From Clostridium sp. (lineage in GTDB: Bacteria; Bacillota; Clostridia; Clostridiales; Clostridiaceae), in NCBI GenBank assembly GCA_015058375.1, contig SVCK01000114.1, forward strand, positions 1-37,722: a stretch of 37,722 bases of DNA, read 5' to 3'. Shown here piece by piece: positions 24,594 through 33,159 of this stretch (its first letter is position 1; every line of letters begins with the position of its first letter). The translations under genes and the position numbers were made by a program. The notes beneath the pieces were generated by a model. That model saw only the letters and a program-made list of their open reading frames with translations. It was not told where the DNA came from and did not search any database.

Positions 24594-25995
24594 TTTTATT
24601 TTCCCCTCCACTCTGTACAACTTTATTTGATATCCTTCTCAAATCTCCTCTAAAGACAATATCCTTAAATTTATATGCACCTATACTTCCAACAGGGAAT
24701 AAATAAGAATATCCTACTGTTTCTAAATCTGCCATTTTAGATAATAGCATAAGACTTACAGTCAAAAATCCTGGCAAACCAAACAACGAACTTACAATTG
24801 TAATTATTATTGACCATATTGACATGGCACCATACAATTTAGGAGTAAGAAAATAACTCAACGTACTTGCCGCAACAATTATTATAGTAATTCTTGATGC
24901 TATTCCTGCACCTACAACTGCATCTCCTAAGATAAGGCCTGCAACAATACTCATAGCCCCACCAATTGGTTGTGGTAGTCTTACTCCAGCTTCTTTTATA
25001 ATCTGAAATGCTATCATCATAATAAGCACTTCAATAATTGTTGGAAGCGGTACTCCCGCTCTTGATACTGCAAGTCTAAATACAAACATTGATGGTATTA
25101 GAGCAAAATGATGAGTAAGTATAGCTACATATAATCCTGGTAAGAAAGAAGCAATAAAAAATGCTATCCATCTAAGAATTCTTGTGAAATTAGTAAAATA
25201 TCTATTTAGATAGTAATCATCTGGTGCTTGAAAATTTTCAAGAAAAAAGCAAGGTACTGTTATAACAAAAGGTGTTCCATCTACTAATACTCCAACTCTT
25301 CCTTCAAATAATTTAGCTGCTATTTCATCAGGTTTTTCTGTATAACCAACTGTATCAAAAACAGATTTCTGTCCTCTAAGCTCCGATTCTATATAATTAG
25401 TGTCCAATACAAAATTCAAATCTAAACTTTTAATTTTAGATTTTACCTCATTTATTAAATTATCAGGTGCTACTCCCTTTATGTATGTAACACACACAGT
25501 AGTATTACTTTTTTCACCTACTACTACAGCTTCAAATTTCAAGTCAGGATTTTTAACCTTTCTTCTTATTAATGAAACATTATCTACTATTACCTCGGTA
25601 AATCCCTCTCTTGGTCCCTTTACAACTGCTTCTGTAACTGGTATTGATACGCCTCTTTTAGCATAGCTTTTTGCTTCTGCATATAAAATTTTTTCATAAT
25701 CGTGAAAAATTATAGCCACATCTCCAGATATTATGTGAGTAATAGCATCATCAATATCTTTTGCATATCCAGCAAGGTTTATATCAAGAGCTTTATAAAG
25801 AATATCATCTAATGTTTTATACTCAGGTTTTTGCTCTTTTAAAGGATTTAGTATATATTCACTTATAAAAACAGTACTACATAAATCGTCAACAAAAACT
25901 AATGTACATTTTCCTAAACTTGTTGATACCTCCCTAAACTTAACGTCAAATGCTCCCTCAAATTTGTCTTTTAAAAACTTTATATCATTCATCAT
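24574..25995 (-). CDS. gerKA: Spore germinant receptor subunit A
   Basis: A GerA-family membrane protein of 473 residues. The large N-terminal soluble part (~1-270) contains SGDVAIIFHDYEKILYAEAKSY, TEAVVKGPREGFTE and GRVGVLVDGTPFVITVPCFF. Then come 4-5 membrane helices (~278-440) with GLYVAILTHHFALIPS and RLPQPIGGAMSIVAGLILGDA, the most conserved segment of the family. It senses or relays germinants in the spore inner membrane together with B and C. The start follows AGGTGATG. It is expected to be made in the forespore; no strong sigma-G promoter could be read in the 104-nt divergent gap. Layout (A-C pair opposite B) matches the clostridial gerK locus. Confidence 0.93.
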   Translation of the reverse strand: MMNDIKFLKDKFEGAFDVKFREVSTSLGKCTLVFVDDLCSTVFISEYILNPLKEQKPEYKTLDDILYKALDINLAGYAKDIDDAITHIISGDVAIIFHDYEKILYAEAKSYAKRGVSIPVTEAVVKGPREGFTEVIVDNVSLIRRKVKNPDLKFEAVVVGEKSNTTVCVTYIKGVAPDNLINEVKSKIKSLDLNFVLDTNYIESELRGQKSVFDTVGYTEKPDEIAAKLFEGRVGVLVDGTPFVITVPCFFLENFQAPDDYYLNRYFTNFTRILRWIAFFIASFLPGLYVAILTHHFALIPSMFVFRLAVSRAGVPLPTIIEVLIMMIAFQIIKEAGVRLPQPIGGAMSIVAGLILGDAVVGAGIASRITIIIVAASTLSYFLTPKLYGAMSIWSIIITIVSSLFGLPGFLTVSLMLLSKMADLETVGYSYLFPVGSIGAYKFKDIVFRGDLRRISNKVVQSGGENKNEKKNS

Positions 25996-26099
25996 TAAAC
26001 ATCACCTGAAATTATTATTCCTCCTAAAAATGTTTAATATTCGTATTTTTAGAGAATACTAATTTTAAAAATATTGCAATTAAGAGAGGGAGATTTTTT

Positions 26100-27182
26100 A
26101 TGAATAAAATGTCAACTAAACATTTAATGTTTTTCATAATAGCAGTTAGTATAATTTCACTTAGAAGTTATTCATCAATATTTATAAAATACGGTGGAAG
26201 AGATAGTGCGTTACTTTCCATTATCGGAGTTATATTTATTGGTGTGTATTTTTCTATGCTTATGAAAACTTACGAAAATACAAATTGCTCTAATTTCTCA
26301 GACATTATCAAATACTCTTTTCCTAAATTAATAAGTAGTCTTTTTATACTTATTTTTTCTATAGGACTTTTTATTGCTTCTATTGAGTCTGCTTCAGTTG
26401 AAGCTAGTTCTATACATACAAACTTTTTCTTATCAACTCCAACTTGGTACTGCTTATTATTTTTTATAATTCCTGCAGCATATGTATTAACTAAAAACTT
26501 TAACTCTATATTAATTACTGTACTAATTTCCGTATCCTTAGTATTTATAGGAGATATCATTTTATTTGCTCTACTTGCTAAGTATTTAGACTTTAACTAT
26601 TTAATGCCAATATTAAAAGATGGCTTTACTAAAGATAGATTATTTTGTTTACTTCAAATAATATGCTCTTTATCTTCTATCTGTATAGTGCTTCCTCATC
26701 TTTCTAAGTTAGATTCAAATAAATACTTAAAAAAATATAGTCTATTTGCAATTATTGCATGTGGAATTCTAGTAATAGTATCTTTTATATCAATTATTAC
26801 TTTCTTTGGACCTGAACGTGCAAGTAATATATTCTATCCTGAATATGTAGCTTTACAAAGAGTTCAAATTGCCTCTTTCTTAGAATTTGGTGAATTGTTT
26901 TTTATTTTTAGAAGTGTTGTAATGTGGTTTTTAAAATATCTCTTAACATCTTATGGCATATTCTTATTATATAAAGATAAAATTCGTAATAAGAAAATAT
27001 TTATAATCCTTTATAGCACTTTAGTATTTACTGCTTCATATATATTAACTGAAAATCAATATAACTTGTTTAATTCATTAGAAATAATACAATTAATACT
27101 AGGAGCTATTTTCATACTAATTCCTGCTATTAGTTTTTTAATTTATAATATTAAGTATAAAATCAATAATAGTAATTCATAA
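26100..27182 (+). CDS. gerKB: Spore germinant receptor subunit B (permease-like)
   Basis: A GerAB/Spore_permease-family protein of 360 residues with about 10 membrane helices. It starts MSTKHLMFFIIAVSIISLRSY and includes a long hydrophobic series typical of the amino-acid-permease-like B subunit, which forms the germinant-binding pocket. It is transcribed divergently from gerKA-gerKC. This is the arrangement in C. perfringens, where the B subunit is monocistronic. AGAGGGAG is the ribosome-binding site. A partial sigma-G-like box (AATACTA, 26055-26061) lies 39 nt upstream, without a clear -35. A strong terminator follows. Confidence 0.9.
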   Translation: MNKMSTKHLMFFIIAVSIISLRSYSSIFIKYGGRDSALLSIIGVIFIGVYFSMLMKTYENTNCSNFSDIIKYSFPKLISSLFILIFSIGLFIASIESASVEASSIHTNFFLSTPTWYCLLFFIIPAAYVLTKNFNSILITVLISVSLVFIGDIILFALLAKYLDFNYLMPILKDGFTKDRLFCLLQIICSLSSICIVLPHLSKLDSNKYLKKYSLFAIIACGILVIVSFISIITFFGPERASNIFYPEYVALQRVQIASFLEFGELFFIFRSVVMWFLKYLLTSYGIFLLYKDKIRNKKIFIILYSTLVFTASYILTENQYNLFNSLEIIQLILGAIFILIPAISFLIYNIKYKINNSNS

Positions 27183-27244
27183 AAATTGTAATATAGAATA
27201 GTGCATATAAACTTAAATTTTAATACCATATATTCTGCCATTTT

Positions 27245-27292
27245 AAAAAAGATAAAATAATTTGTATCATCAAATTATTTTGTCTTTTTTAA
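27245..27292 (+). terminator. Terminator after gerKB
   Basis: A 20-bp near-perfect stem (27245-27264 with 27271-27290) ends in TTTTTT. A-rich and T-rich flanks would let it work on both strands. Confidence 0.85.
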
Positions 27293-27362
27293 TGTATATT
27301 TTACATTGACACAAAAAAAGATGAATTAATTATAATAATTTATCTTCTTGTAACATTAAAAA

Positions 27363-27391
27363 TTGACAGTTAATTTTATGAAAACTATAAT
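27363..27391 (+). promoter_or_regulatory. Near-consensus sigma-A promoter of trpS
   Basis: TTGACA (27363-27368), a spacer of exactly 17 nt and TATAAT (27386-27391), 37 nt before the ATG. The leader is too short for a T-box. Confidence 0.9.
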
Positions 27392-27428
27392 ATAAATGTT
27401 ATTTGAAAGTTAGAAAGAGGTGCTTTTA

Positions 27429-28442
27429 ATGTCCGAAAACACTAATAATGAAGTTAAAAAAGTAATTTTTAGCGGAATTCAACCATCTGGAGATTTAACT
27501 ATAGGAAATTATTTAGGAGCTTTAAAAAATTGGGTTAAACTTCAAGATGAATACGATTGTTATTTTTGTATAGTAGATTTACATGCAATAACAGTTCGTC
27601 AAAAACCAGCTGACTTAAGAAGAAGATCACTTGAATTATTATCAATATATATAGCTGCGGGAATAGACCCTGAAAAAAATACATTATTTATTCAATCTCA
27701 TGTTCCAGCTCATGCTGAACTTTCATGGATATTAACATGTAATACATATATGGGTGAACTTAGCAGAATGACTCAATATAAAGATAAATCACAAAAGTAT
27801 GGAAACTCTATAGGTGCAGGATTATTTAATTACCCTTCACTAATGGCAGCTGATATTCTTTTATACAATACTGATTTAGTTCCTGTTGGTAAAGATCAAA
27901 CTCAACACTTAGAACTTACACGTGATTTAGCTAACAGATTTAATTCTGCTTACAGCGACACTTTCAAAATACCTGAAGGATATATTCCAAAAGAAGGAGC
28001 AAAGATTATGGACTTACAAGAACCAACTAAAAAGATGTCTAAGTCTTCAGATAATCCAAACTCTTTCATACTTATAATGGATCCTCCAGAAGTAATAAGA
28101 AAAAAAATATCAAGAGCTGTAACTGATAGTATCGGAGTAATTAACTATTCTGATGATCAACCAGGAGTAAAAAATCTATTAAATATAATTTCTGCAATCA
28201 ATGGAATATCTCCTGAAGAATTAGTAAAAAATTATGAAGGAAAAGGTTATGCAGACTTAAAGAAAGATGCCGCCGACGCAATAGTAAATGAACTTACTCC
28301 TATTCAAGAAAAAGTTAAAGAACTTCTTAAAGATAAAAAATATCTAGAGTCAATCTATAAAGAAGGCGCTCAAAAAGCTTCTTATGCATCAGCTAAAATT
28401 CTAAGAAAAGTTCAAAAAAAGGTTGGAATGATTCCAAGATAA
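27429..28442 (+). CDS. trpS: Tryptophanyl-tRNA synthetase
   Basis: Class I synthetase charging tRNA-Trp; 337 residues, normal for bacterial TrpRS. FSGIQPSGDLTIGNYLGAL (HIGH motif as TIGN), FIQSHVPAHAELSWILTC, YPSLMAADILLY, VGKDQTQHLELTRDLA and KKMSKSSDNPN (KMSKS) are all present. ATG 27429 is chosen because AGAGGTG lies 6 nt upstream; an in-frame GTG at 27420 is part of that site. It has its own strong promoter and appears monocistronic. No leader regulation by tryptophan is visible. Confidence 0.97.
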   Translation: MSENTNNEVKKVIFSGIQPSGDLTIGNYLGALKNWVKLQDEYDCYFCIVDLHAITVRQKPADLRRRSLELLSIYIAAGIDPEKNTLFIQSHVPAHAELSWILTCNTYMGELSRMTQYKDKSQKYGNSIGAGLFNYPSLMAADILLYNTDLVPVGKDQTQHLELTRDLANRFNSAYSDTFKIPEGYIPKEGAKIMDLQEPTKKMSKSSDNPNSFILIMDPPEVIRKKISRAVTDSIGVINYSDDQPGVKNLLNIISAINGISPEELVKNYEGKGYADLKKDAADAIVNELTPIQEKVKELLKDKKYLESIYKEGAQKASYASAKILRKVQKKVGMIPR

Positions 28443-28559
28443 ACTATTGGCATGTAGAATATTCCCTATTCTATATGCCTATAATTAACATTATTGATAA
28501 ATAAATTATTGTAACGTATAATTATTTTTGAAAAATTTAATTAGAAAGAGAGACTTATC

Positions 28560-29777
28560 ATGTTTGAAAAACTTAATAAAACAGTAGGAAACAATATTTA
28601 TTTTACATTATTCTACTTACTTATAAGTTTATGTTTTACGACTATCTTAAAGGAAATTCCATACATAAACTTATTATCTAAAGCCGCATTATTATGGGGC
28701 GGACTTCTTGCTCTATTTAATATATATAAAATAATCAAAAGAAGACCTAACTTAATTGAATTATCTATTTTTATATTCTTAGCTTTTACTTTATTAATAA
28801 ACTTATTATTTTATAGAAGCTCAACTAATCTAGTAGCTTGGAGTATAAATCTAATTTTATTAACTGGAATGTTCTTTATAGATACAAAGAAAACTAAAAA
28901 GGAACTTAACAAAGATTTATCCATCCTTTCAAACTTTATATCTATATTTACTTTCATATTTTCATTAGCCGCAACTATACTATTCTTTTCTAATACTACC
29001 TTTACACTTAACAATGTTGTTTATGGTGAAAATCAAGGATTATATATTTACAAAAATGCCTTAGCAATTGCTTCTGGAATAGGAATGCTTGTAACATTCT
29101 ACCTTATTACAAAGAACAAAGATGCTTCTGTAAAAACTAAATTATATTATAGAATAAATATTTTCATACAACTTATTTCGCTTATATTTTCTAAAGGAAG
29201 AAGTGGATTTTTCCTATTAATAGCAATACCATTTGTATTAATCTATATTAAGCTTAACAATAAAATCATTAGGAAATGTATGATAATTATACCTTCTATA
29301 TTCTGTATTGGAGGATTTGCATTATTTCACGAAAGGCTTTATAACTTTTTATCAGCAAGAAACGAATTATGGTATTCAGCATGGCTTTTAATTAAACAAA
29401 ATCCTTTCTTTGGAGTTGGTAACAGTAGCTTAGTTGAAAAAGTTTATTCAATGAGACCAGGGGTTATTTTACCAGGAATTGAGGCAGGTGGATTACACAA
29501 TATATTTCTTCAAATAATAACTGCAAATGGATTTATTACATTAATGTTATTCTTAATAGTATTATTTAATACTTTTTCTTTCATCGTTAAAAAAGTAGAT
29601 TTTTCATTCGGAAGAAATAGAAAAATAAATCTTGTTCTATTATCATTAGTTACTGGAATAGTTTTTGTAAATTTATTTGAAAGTAATTTAATATATATAG
29701 TAAGCTTTATTCCTATGATATTTTGGACTTACCTTGGTTACTTTATATCAATATTAAAAAGAGACAGTGATATTTAA
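28560..29777 (+). CDS. O-antigen ligase / Wzy-like membrane protein
   Basis: A 405-residue polytopic protein with about 10-11 helices. The extracytoplasmic segment with ARNELWYSAWLLIKQNPFFGVGNSS and a following GGLHNIFLQIITANG matches the Wzy_C / O-antigen-ligase pattern: the conserved G-x-G-x-N/S after the large loop, then His. These enzymes polymerise or ligate lipid-linked glycans or teichoic-acid-like polymers at the outer face of the membrane. It is a lone gene with no glycosyltransferases around it, so the substrate is unknown. A purine-rich AGAAAGAGAG precedes the ATG. A GC-richer hairpin (29806-29830) follows the stop codon. Confidence 0.82.
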   Translation: MFEKLNKTVGNNIYFTLFYLLISLCFTTILKEIPYINLLSKAALLWGGLLALFNIYKIIKRRPNLIELSIFIFLAFTLLINLLFYRSSTNLVAWSINLILLTGMFFIDTKKTKKELNKDLSILSNFISIFTFIFSLAATILFFSNTTFTLNNVVYGENQGLYIYKNALAIASGIGMLVTFYLITKNKDASVKTKLYYRINIFIQLISLIFSKGRSGFFLLIAIPFVLIYIKLNNKIIRKCMIIIPSIFCIGGFALFHERLYNFLSARNELWYSAWLLIKQNPFFGVGNSSLVEKVYSMRPGVILPGIEAGGLHNIFLQIITANGFITLMLFLIVLFNTFSFIVKKVDFSFGRNRKINLVLLSLVTGIVFVNLFESNLIYIVSFIPMIFWTYLGYFISILKRDSDI

Positions 29778-29805
29778 TTGTCTGTCTCTCAGCTTGTAAA
29801 TAAAG

Positions 29806-29838
29806 GGGTTAGATGCATTGCATTTAACCCATTTGTTA
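29806..29838 (+). terminator. Probable terminator of the Wzy-like gene
   Basis: An 11-bp stem (29806-29816 with 29820-29830, one G-U pair) and a 3-nt loop are followed by the weak tail ATTTGTT. A shorter AGAGACAG/CTGTCTCT hairpin overlaps the stop codon. Confidence 0.55.
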
Positions 29839-29987
29839 GTTAATATAAAATTTTATTTTGCTAATAACATTTTTGTGATAGCAGTAGGTGGTAGTTTAAA
29901 TATTAGCTTCATAAAATCTGTTGTGATATAGTGAAGTTGTAACAGGGGAACCTAATGTAATATTTTATTAGGAAAAGGGGAACGTAT

Positions 29988-30482
29988 ATGTCACAACAGT
30001 CAGATATGGCAAAAAGTCATAATATGAATAAAAGATTTAAAATTTTAAGCTGTGTACTCCTAGGTATTTTTGTTGTAATAGGAATATGTCTTTATTGTTA
30101 CTATAACAAACCTGAAAGAACAATAGAAAAATATATAAATGGTATGTCTAATCATAATATTAATGAGGTTTCTCAATGTGAAGCTCATAGTTATGGTAAA
30201 TTACAAGAAAGCTCTCTGGATTATATCAATTATATTGATTCTTTAGATATAAAAGCAATTACTGATTCAAATGCTATTGATGATGCTTATTCTCATAGAG
30301 TAGAAGTTAGACCAGAATATCAAGATTATCCCAAAAAAGATATAAGACTTTTCGATGTTAGTTATTATCTAAAAACTATTGATGAAAAAGCTACTCCGAT
30401 TGATAGTGGTACTTACACAAAAAGCTTTCTTTTAATAAAAGTAGATAATAAATGGAAGATATTTAGCATTGAAGAAAGATAA
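29988..30482 (+). CDS. Small membrane-anchored protein of unknown function
   Basis: A 164-residue protein. A basic N-terminal tail (~1-24) is followed by one transmembrane helix (ILSCVLLGIFVVIGICLYCYY, ~25-45) and a ~115-residue outer domain that starts PERTIEKYINGMSNHNINEV and ends SFLLIKVDNKWKIFSIEER. That pattern is typical of NTF2-like or DUF4829-like secreted domains. No enzyme motif is seen. The start is preceded by AAAAGGGGA. A second AGGGGAAC copy and a CCTAAT/ATTAGG hairpin lie 20-40 nt upstream in its leader. Its neighbours give no clue to a role. Confidence 0.75.
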   Translation: MSQQSDMAKSHNMNKRFKILSCVLLGIFVVIGICLYCYYNKPERTIEKYINGMSNHNINEVSQCEAHSYGKLQESSLDYINYIDSLDIKAITDSNAIDDAYSHRVEVRPEYQDYPKKDIRLFDVSYYLKTIDEKATPIDSGTYTKSFLLIKVDNKWKIFSIEER

Positions 30483-30520
30483 ACAAAAACAGAGGACAAT
30501 CCTATTTTTTTTGTATATGG

Positions 30521-30692
30521 ACTGTGTGAAAAAAAGTCTGTAAATTACAAAATATAACAGCTTTCTATGATAAAATAAATATATATCATAGGAGGCTGTT
30601 GTTTTATGGGAAAAAGAAAGATTAAGTCAAGGAAAAAGAATATCATTGCAGATTTAATACGTGAATATGATATACTTTCTTATACTAAATAG
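30521..30692 (+). pseudogene. 5'-end remnant of an IS256-type transposase element
   Basis: The left terminus (30521-30545, GTGTGAA then TGTAAAT after 8 nt) and leader are ~80% alike to the element at 2102. A good AGGAGG site then leads to ATG 30606. Only 28 codons follow (starts MGKRKIKSRKK, then NIIADLIREYDI) before divergence and a stop codon at 30690. This peptide looks like the N-terminus of clostridial mutator-type (IS256) transposases, which have ~400 residues. The right terminus was not found downstream. The rest of the gap (30693-30772) shows nothing I can assign. Confidence 0.65.
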
Positions 30693-30772
30693 TATTTTAT
30701 TTAGTTCGACTTAATGTGTCTACTAATTTATACTAACACCATTAGTTTTGCATTTGATATTGTAATTTATCA

Positions 30773-30827
30773 AAATAAAAAATGGAGCTTGTCGCTAACG
30801 ATTTTTAACCGTTAATGCGACAGCCCC
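30773..30827 (-). terminator. Terminator of the CYTH-domain gene
   Basis: On minus, a ~17-bp imperfect stem (plus 30784-30800 with 30810-30827), rich in GC at its base, is followed by CCATTTTTTATTTT. It starts 5 nt past the stop codon. Confidence 0.85.
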
Positions 30828-30831
30828 TATT

Positions 30832-31362
30832 TTAATTTTCTTCAATTAATTGATAAATAGTCTTAGATGTTGTGTCTTCCATAGTATAACCAAGAAGTTT
30901 TACTATTTGTTCAAGTTTTTGTTCAGAATCTGTTTCTATTTCTATATAAGGAAATGGACAGAAAGAAGTATCATTAATATCGATTTCGACTAAGCTTCCA
31001 TCAATTTCATAACTTTCTCTATATTTATTAATTGATTCTTTTAAAACTAGACCTAAGGAAGCAAAAATTGCTTCACCAGCATTTTTATCTTCAATTATAG
31101 TTTCATTTTCTTCCATTTCTTTAAACATTCCTTGAGAAAGCATTCTTTTAGTAGTCATGTAGTAAACTATTTTTTTATTTAATAAATCATCAATTGTTCT
31201 TATTCTAGCATAACCCTTTTTGGCTAAAAGACGTCCATCTTCAAAATCATATATATCATTTACTTGATTTTCTTCTTTAATCTTTTTTGCACCATTTTGT
31301 ATAAGAATATTTCTTATATTAGCAACATCAATTTTTATTATTCTTGTTTCCAACTCTTTCAT
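30832..31362 (-). CDS. CYTH-domain protein (CyaB/ThTPase-like)
   Basis: A 176-residue soluble protein of the CYTH tunnel-fold superfamily (class IV adenylate cyclases and thiamine-triphosphatase-like enzymes). The N-terminal signature E-x-E-x-K appears as E-L-E-T-R (residues 3-7), with Arg in place of Lys. Later conserved charged strands include YARIRT, YYMTTKR, EMEENETII, YRESYEIDG, LVEIDIND and YIEIETDSEQ. These enzymes act on triphosphate-containing substrates with divalent metal; cyclase versus triphosphatase activity cannot be told from sequence. AGGAGA precedes the ATG. It is divergent from deoD and has its own terminator. Confidence 0.85.
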   Translation of the reverse strand: MKELETRIIKIDVANIRNILIQNGAKKIKEENQVNDIYDFEDGRLLAKKGYARIRTIDDLLNKKIVYYMTTKRMLSQGMFKEMEENETIIEDKNAGEAIFASLGLVLKESINKYRESYEIDGSLVEIDINDTSFCPFPYIEIETDSEQKLEQIVKLLGYTMEDTTSKTIYQLIEEN

Positions 31363-31511
31363 ATATATTCATCTCTCCTAAGCTGTAACATATAATAAAA
31401 TAATTATAACATAGTTAAATGACTAAAAGTAAATTAACTTTTAATTAGTTTAAAGTATTAGTATAATATAACTAAAGTATAAAAAAATACAACAATAGGA
31501 GGACAATTAAT

Positions 31512-32216
31512 ATGGCAAAACACTTACACATAATGGCTGATGAAGGAGCAATAGCAGAAACAGTACTTTTACCAGGAGATCCAATGAGAGCTAAGTATAT
31601 AGCTGAAAATTATTTGGAAGATGCTGTTTGTTATAATACAGTAAGAGGAATGTATGGATATACAGGAAAATATAAAGGTAAAAGAGTGTCTGTTCAAGGT
31701 ACAGGTATGGGACTTCCATCTCATTCTATATATGTTAATGAACTTATTCAATTCTATGGAGTAAAGAGATTAATAAGAGTAGGTACAGCTGGTGCTATTA
31801 ATAATAATATAAAGGTTAGAGATATAGTTTTAGCTCAAAGTGCGTGTACCAATTCGGGAATTAATAAAAGAAGATTTAAAGGATTAGATTATGCACCAAC
31901 AGCTAATTTTGATTTACTATTAAAAGCCTATAATGTAGCAACATCAAAAGGTGCAAATGTTAAGGTTGGAAGTGTATTATCTTCAGATTTATTCTATGAT
32001 GATACAAATCAAGGAATATCAATGTGGTCAGATTATGGAGTTTTAGCTATTGAAATGGAAACAGCTGAGTTATATACAGTAGCAGCTAAATATGGAGTAG
32101 AAGCTTTGTCAGTTTTAACAATTTCAGATCATGCATTAACAGGAGAAGAAACTTCACCTGAAGAAAGAGAGACTAGTTTTACTCAGATGATGGAGATAGC
32201 ATTAGAATTGAGTTAG
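31512..32216 (+). CDS. deoD: Purine nucleoside phosphorylase DeoD
   Basis: Hexameric-type phosphorylase that splits purine (deoxy)nucleosides with phosphate for nucleobase salvage; 234 residues, as expected. [18 protein letters not shown] (phosphate loop), [33 protein letters not shown] (ribose contact) and [11 protein letters not shown] (catalytic Asp) are all present. AGGAGG stands ahead of the ATG. It is followed after only 15 nt by a sortase gene, so both are probably on one transcript even though their functions are unrelated. A TATAAT-like box lies at 31462-31467 with no clear -35. Confidence 0.96.
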   Translation: MAKHLHIMADEGAIAETVLLPGDPMRAKYIAENYLEDAVCYNTVRGMYGYTGKYKGKRVSVQGTGMGLPSHSIYVNELIQFYGVKRLIRVGTAGAINNNIKVRDIVLAQSACTNSGINKRRFKGLDYAPTANFDLLLKAYNVATSKGANVKVGSVLSSDLFYDDTNQGISMWSDYGVLAIEMETAELYTVAAKYGVEALSVLTISDHALTGEETSPEERETSFTQMMEIALELS

Positions 32217-32231
32217 GAAGTAGTTTGAATT

Positions 32232-33020
32232 ATGGGGAATAAAATTTCTAAGAGGGAAATAATACGTAGAGTAGTATTTTATATATCATTAATAGTTTTT
32301 ATAGTATGTATTTTAAAATTATTTGGTATATGTAAGGGCTATTATGATAATAAAAAATCTTATGATGAATTAAGAGAATATGCACCACAAGAAGTAGAGG
32401 TAACTAATGAAGAAAATCTTACATTAGTACCTAAAACACCACGATTTATTTTTACTAAGGAAAATTATGATAAACTTTTATCTATGAATTTAGATTTTAA
32501 AGGATGGATTTATATACCTAATACTGAAGTAAGTTATCCTTTAGTTCAGACGGATAACAATGACTATTATTTGAATCATAATTTTGAAAAAGAAACTAAT
32601 AATGGTGGGGCAATATTTATATCGTCAAATAATACAAATCCTTTTGAAGATAGAAATACAATAATTCATGGACATCATATGAGAGATGGAAGTATGTTTG
32701 CAACTTTAATGAATTTTAAAGAAGAAGAGTTCACGAAATCTACACCAATATATATAAATATTGAGAATAAACTTTTAGAATATCAAGTATTTTCAGTATT
32801 TTATGAAACAGCTAATAATGATTCATATCAAAATGAGTTTCCTTCAGATGAAAATTATTTATCATATGTAAATACACTGAAGGGCAAATCATTATTTGAT
32901 TTAGGAACTTTAGATTTTGCAGCATCTGATAAAATGATAACTTTGTCAACTTGTGATTATGATGTAAATGATGGAAGGCTTTTGGTTTGTGCAAAGTTAA
33001 TTTCAAGTGAAAATTATTAG
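32232..33020 (+). CDS. srtB: Class B sortase
   Basis: A membrane-anchored cysteine transpeptidase of 262 residues that links surface proteins to peptidoglycan. One N-terminal transmembrane helix (~13-33), then the SrtB-type domain: GWIYIPNTEVSYPLVQTDNNDYYL, GGAIFISSNN, TIIHGHHMRDGSMFATL with catalytic His148, ITLSTCDYD with catalytic Cys241, and Arg249 (GRLLVC). The order and the YPLVQ-x-DNxxYL element are class B. AGGAAG precedes the ATG. It lies 15 nt after deoD and directly upstream of a large surface protein with a sorting signal, its likely substrate. A strong terminator separates the two genes. Confidence 0.95.
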   Translation: MGNKISKREIIRRVVFYISLIVFIVCILKLFGICKGYYDNKKSYDELREYAPQEVEVTNEENLTLVPKTPRFIFTKENYDKLLSMNLDFKGWIYIPNTEVSYPLVQTDNNDYYLNHNFEKETNNGGAIFISSNNTNPFEDRNTIIHGHHMRDGSMFATLMNFKEEEFTKSTPIYINIENKLLEYQVFSVFYETANNDSYQNEFPSDENYLSYVNTLKGKSLFDLGTLDFAASDKMITLSTCDYDVNDGRLLVCAKLISSENY

Positions 33021-33064
33021 AAAATAGAGTGATTATTAATTCGAAATAATCACTCTATTTTTTT
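33021..33064 (+). terminator. Terminator of the deoD-srtB unit
   Basis: A perfect 17-bp stem (33021-33037 with 33045-33061) and a 7-nt loop are followed by TTT within a run of seven T. It starts right after the stop codon. Confidence 0.93.
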
Positions 33065-33077
33065 ATGCAGATAGAAA

Positions 33078-33105
33078 TTTGAAGAAAAATAAATTTATCT
33101 ATAAT
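33078..33105 (+). promoter_or_regulatory. Candidate promoter of the surface-protein gene
   Basis: TTTGAA (33078-33083), a 16-nt spacer and TATAAT (33100-33105), in the short gap after the sortase terminator. The -35 match is weak. Confidence 0.35.
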
Positions 33106-33159
33106 TGTCAGAAAAAATAGAAAATATGATAAAATATAAAAGGGAGGAGAGTGTGTGAT

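Noticed and set aside
27293-27428. T-box riboswitch ahead of trpS (and likewise ahead of tyrS, 11870-11975)
   Set aside because: Both leaders are under 110 nt, begin at a near-consensus promoter and lack the conserved T-box core or an antiterminator.
2102-30692. A 28-kb composite transposon bounded by the two IS remnants
   Set aside because: Both remnants are defective, in direct orientation and short, and they enclose core genes such as tyrS, trpS and relQ.
30773-30827. Right end of the IS256-type remnant
   Set aside because: The hairpin does not carry the GTGTGAA/TGTAAAT terminus and is better explained as the terminator of the CYTH gene.
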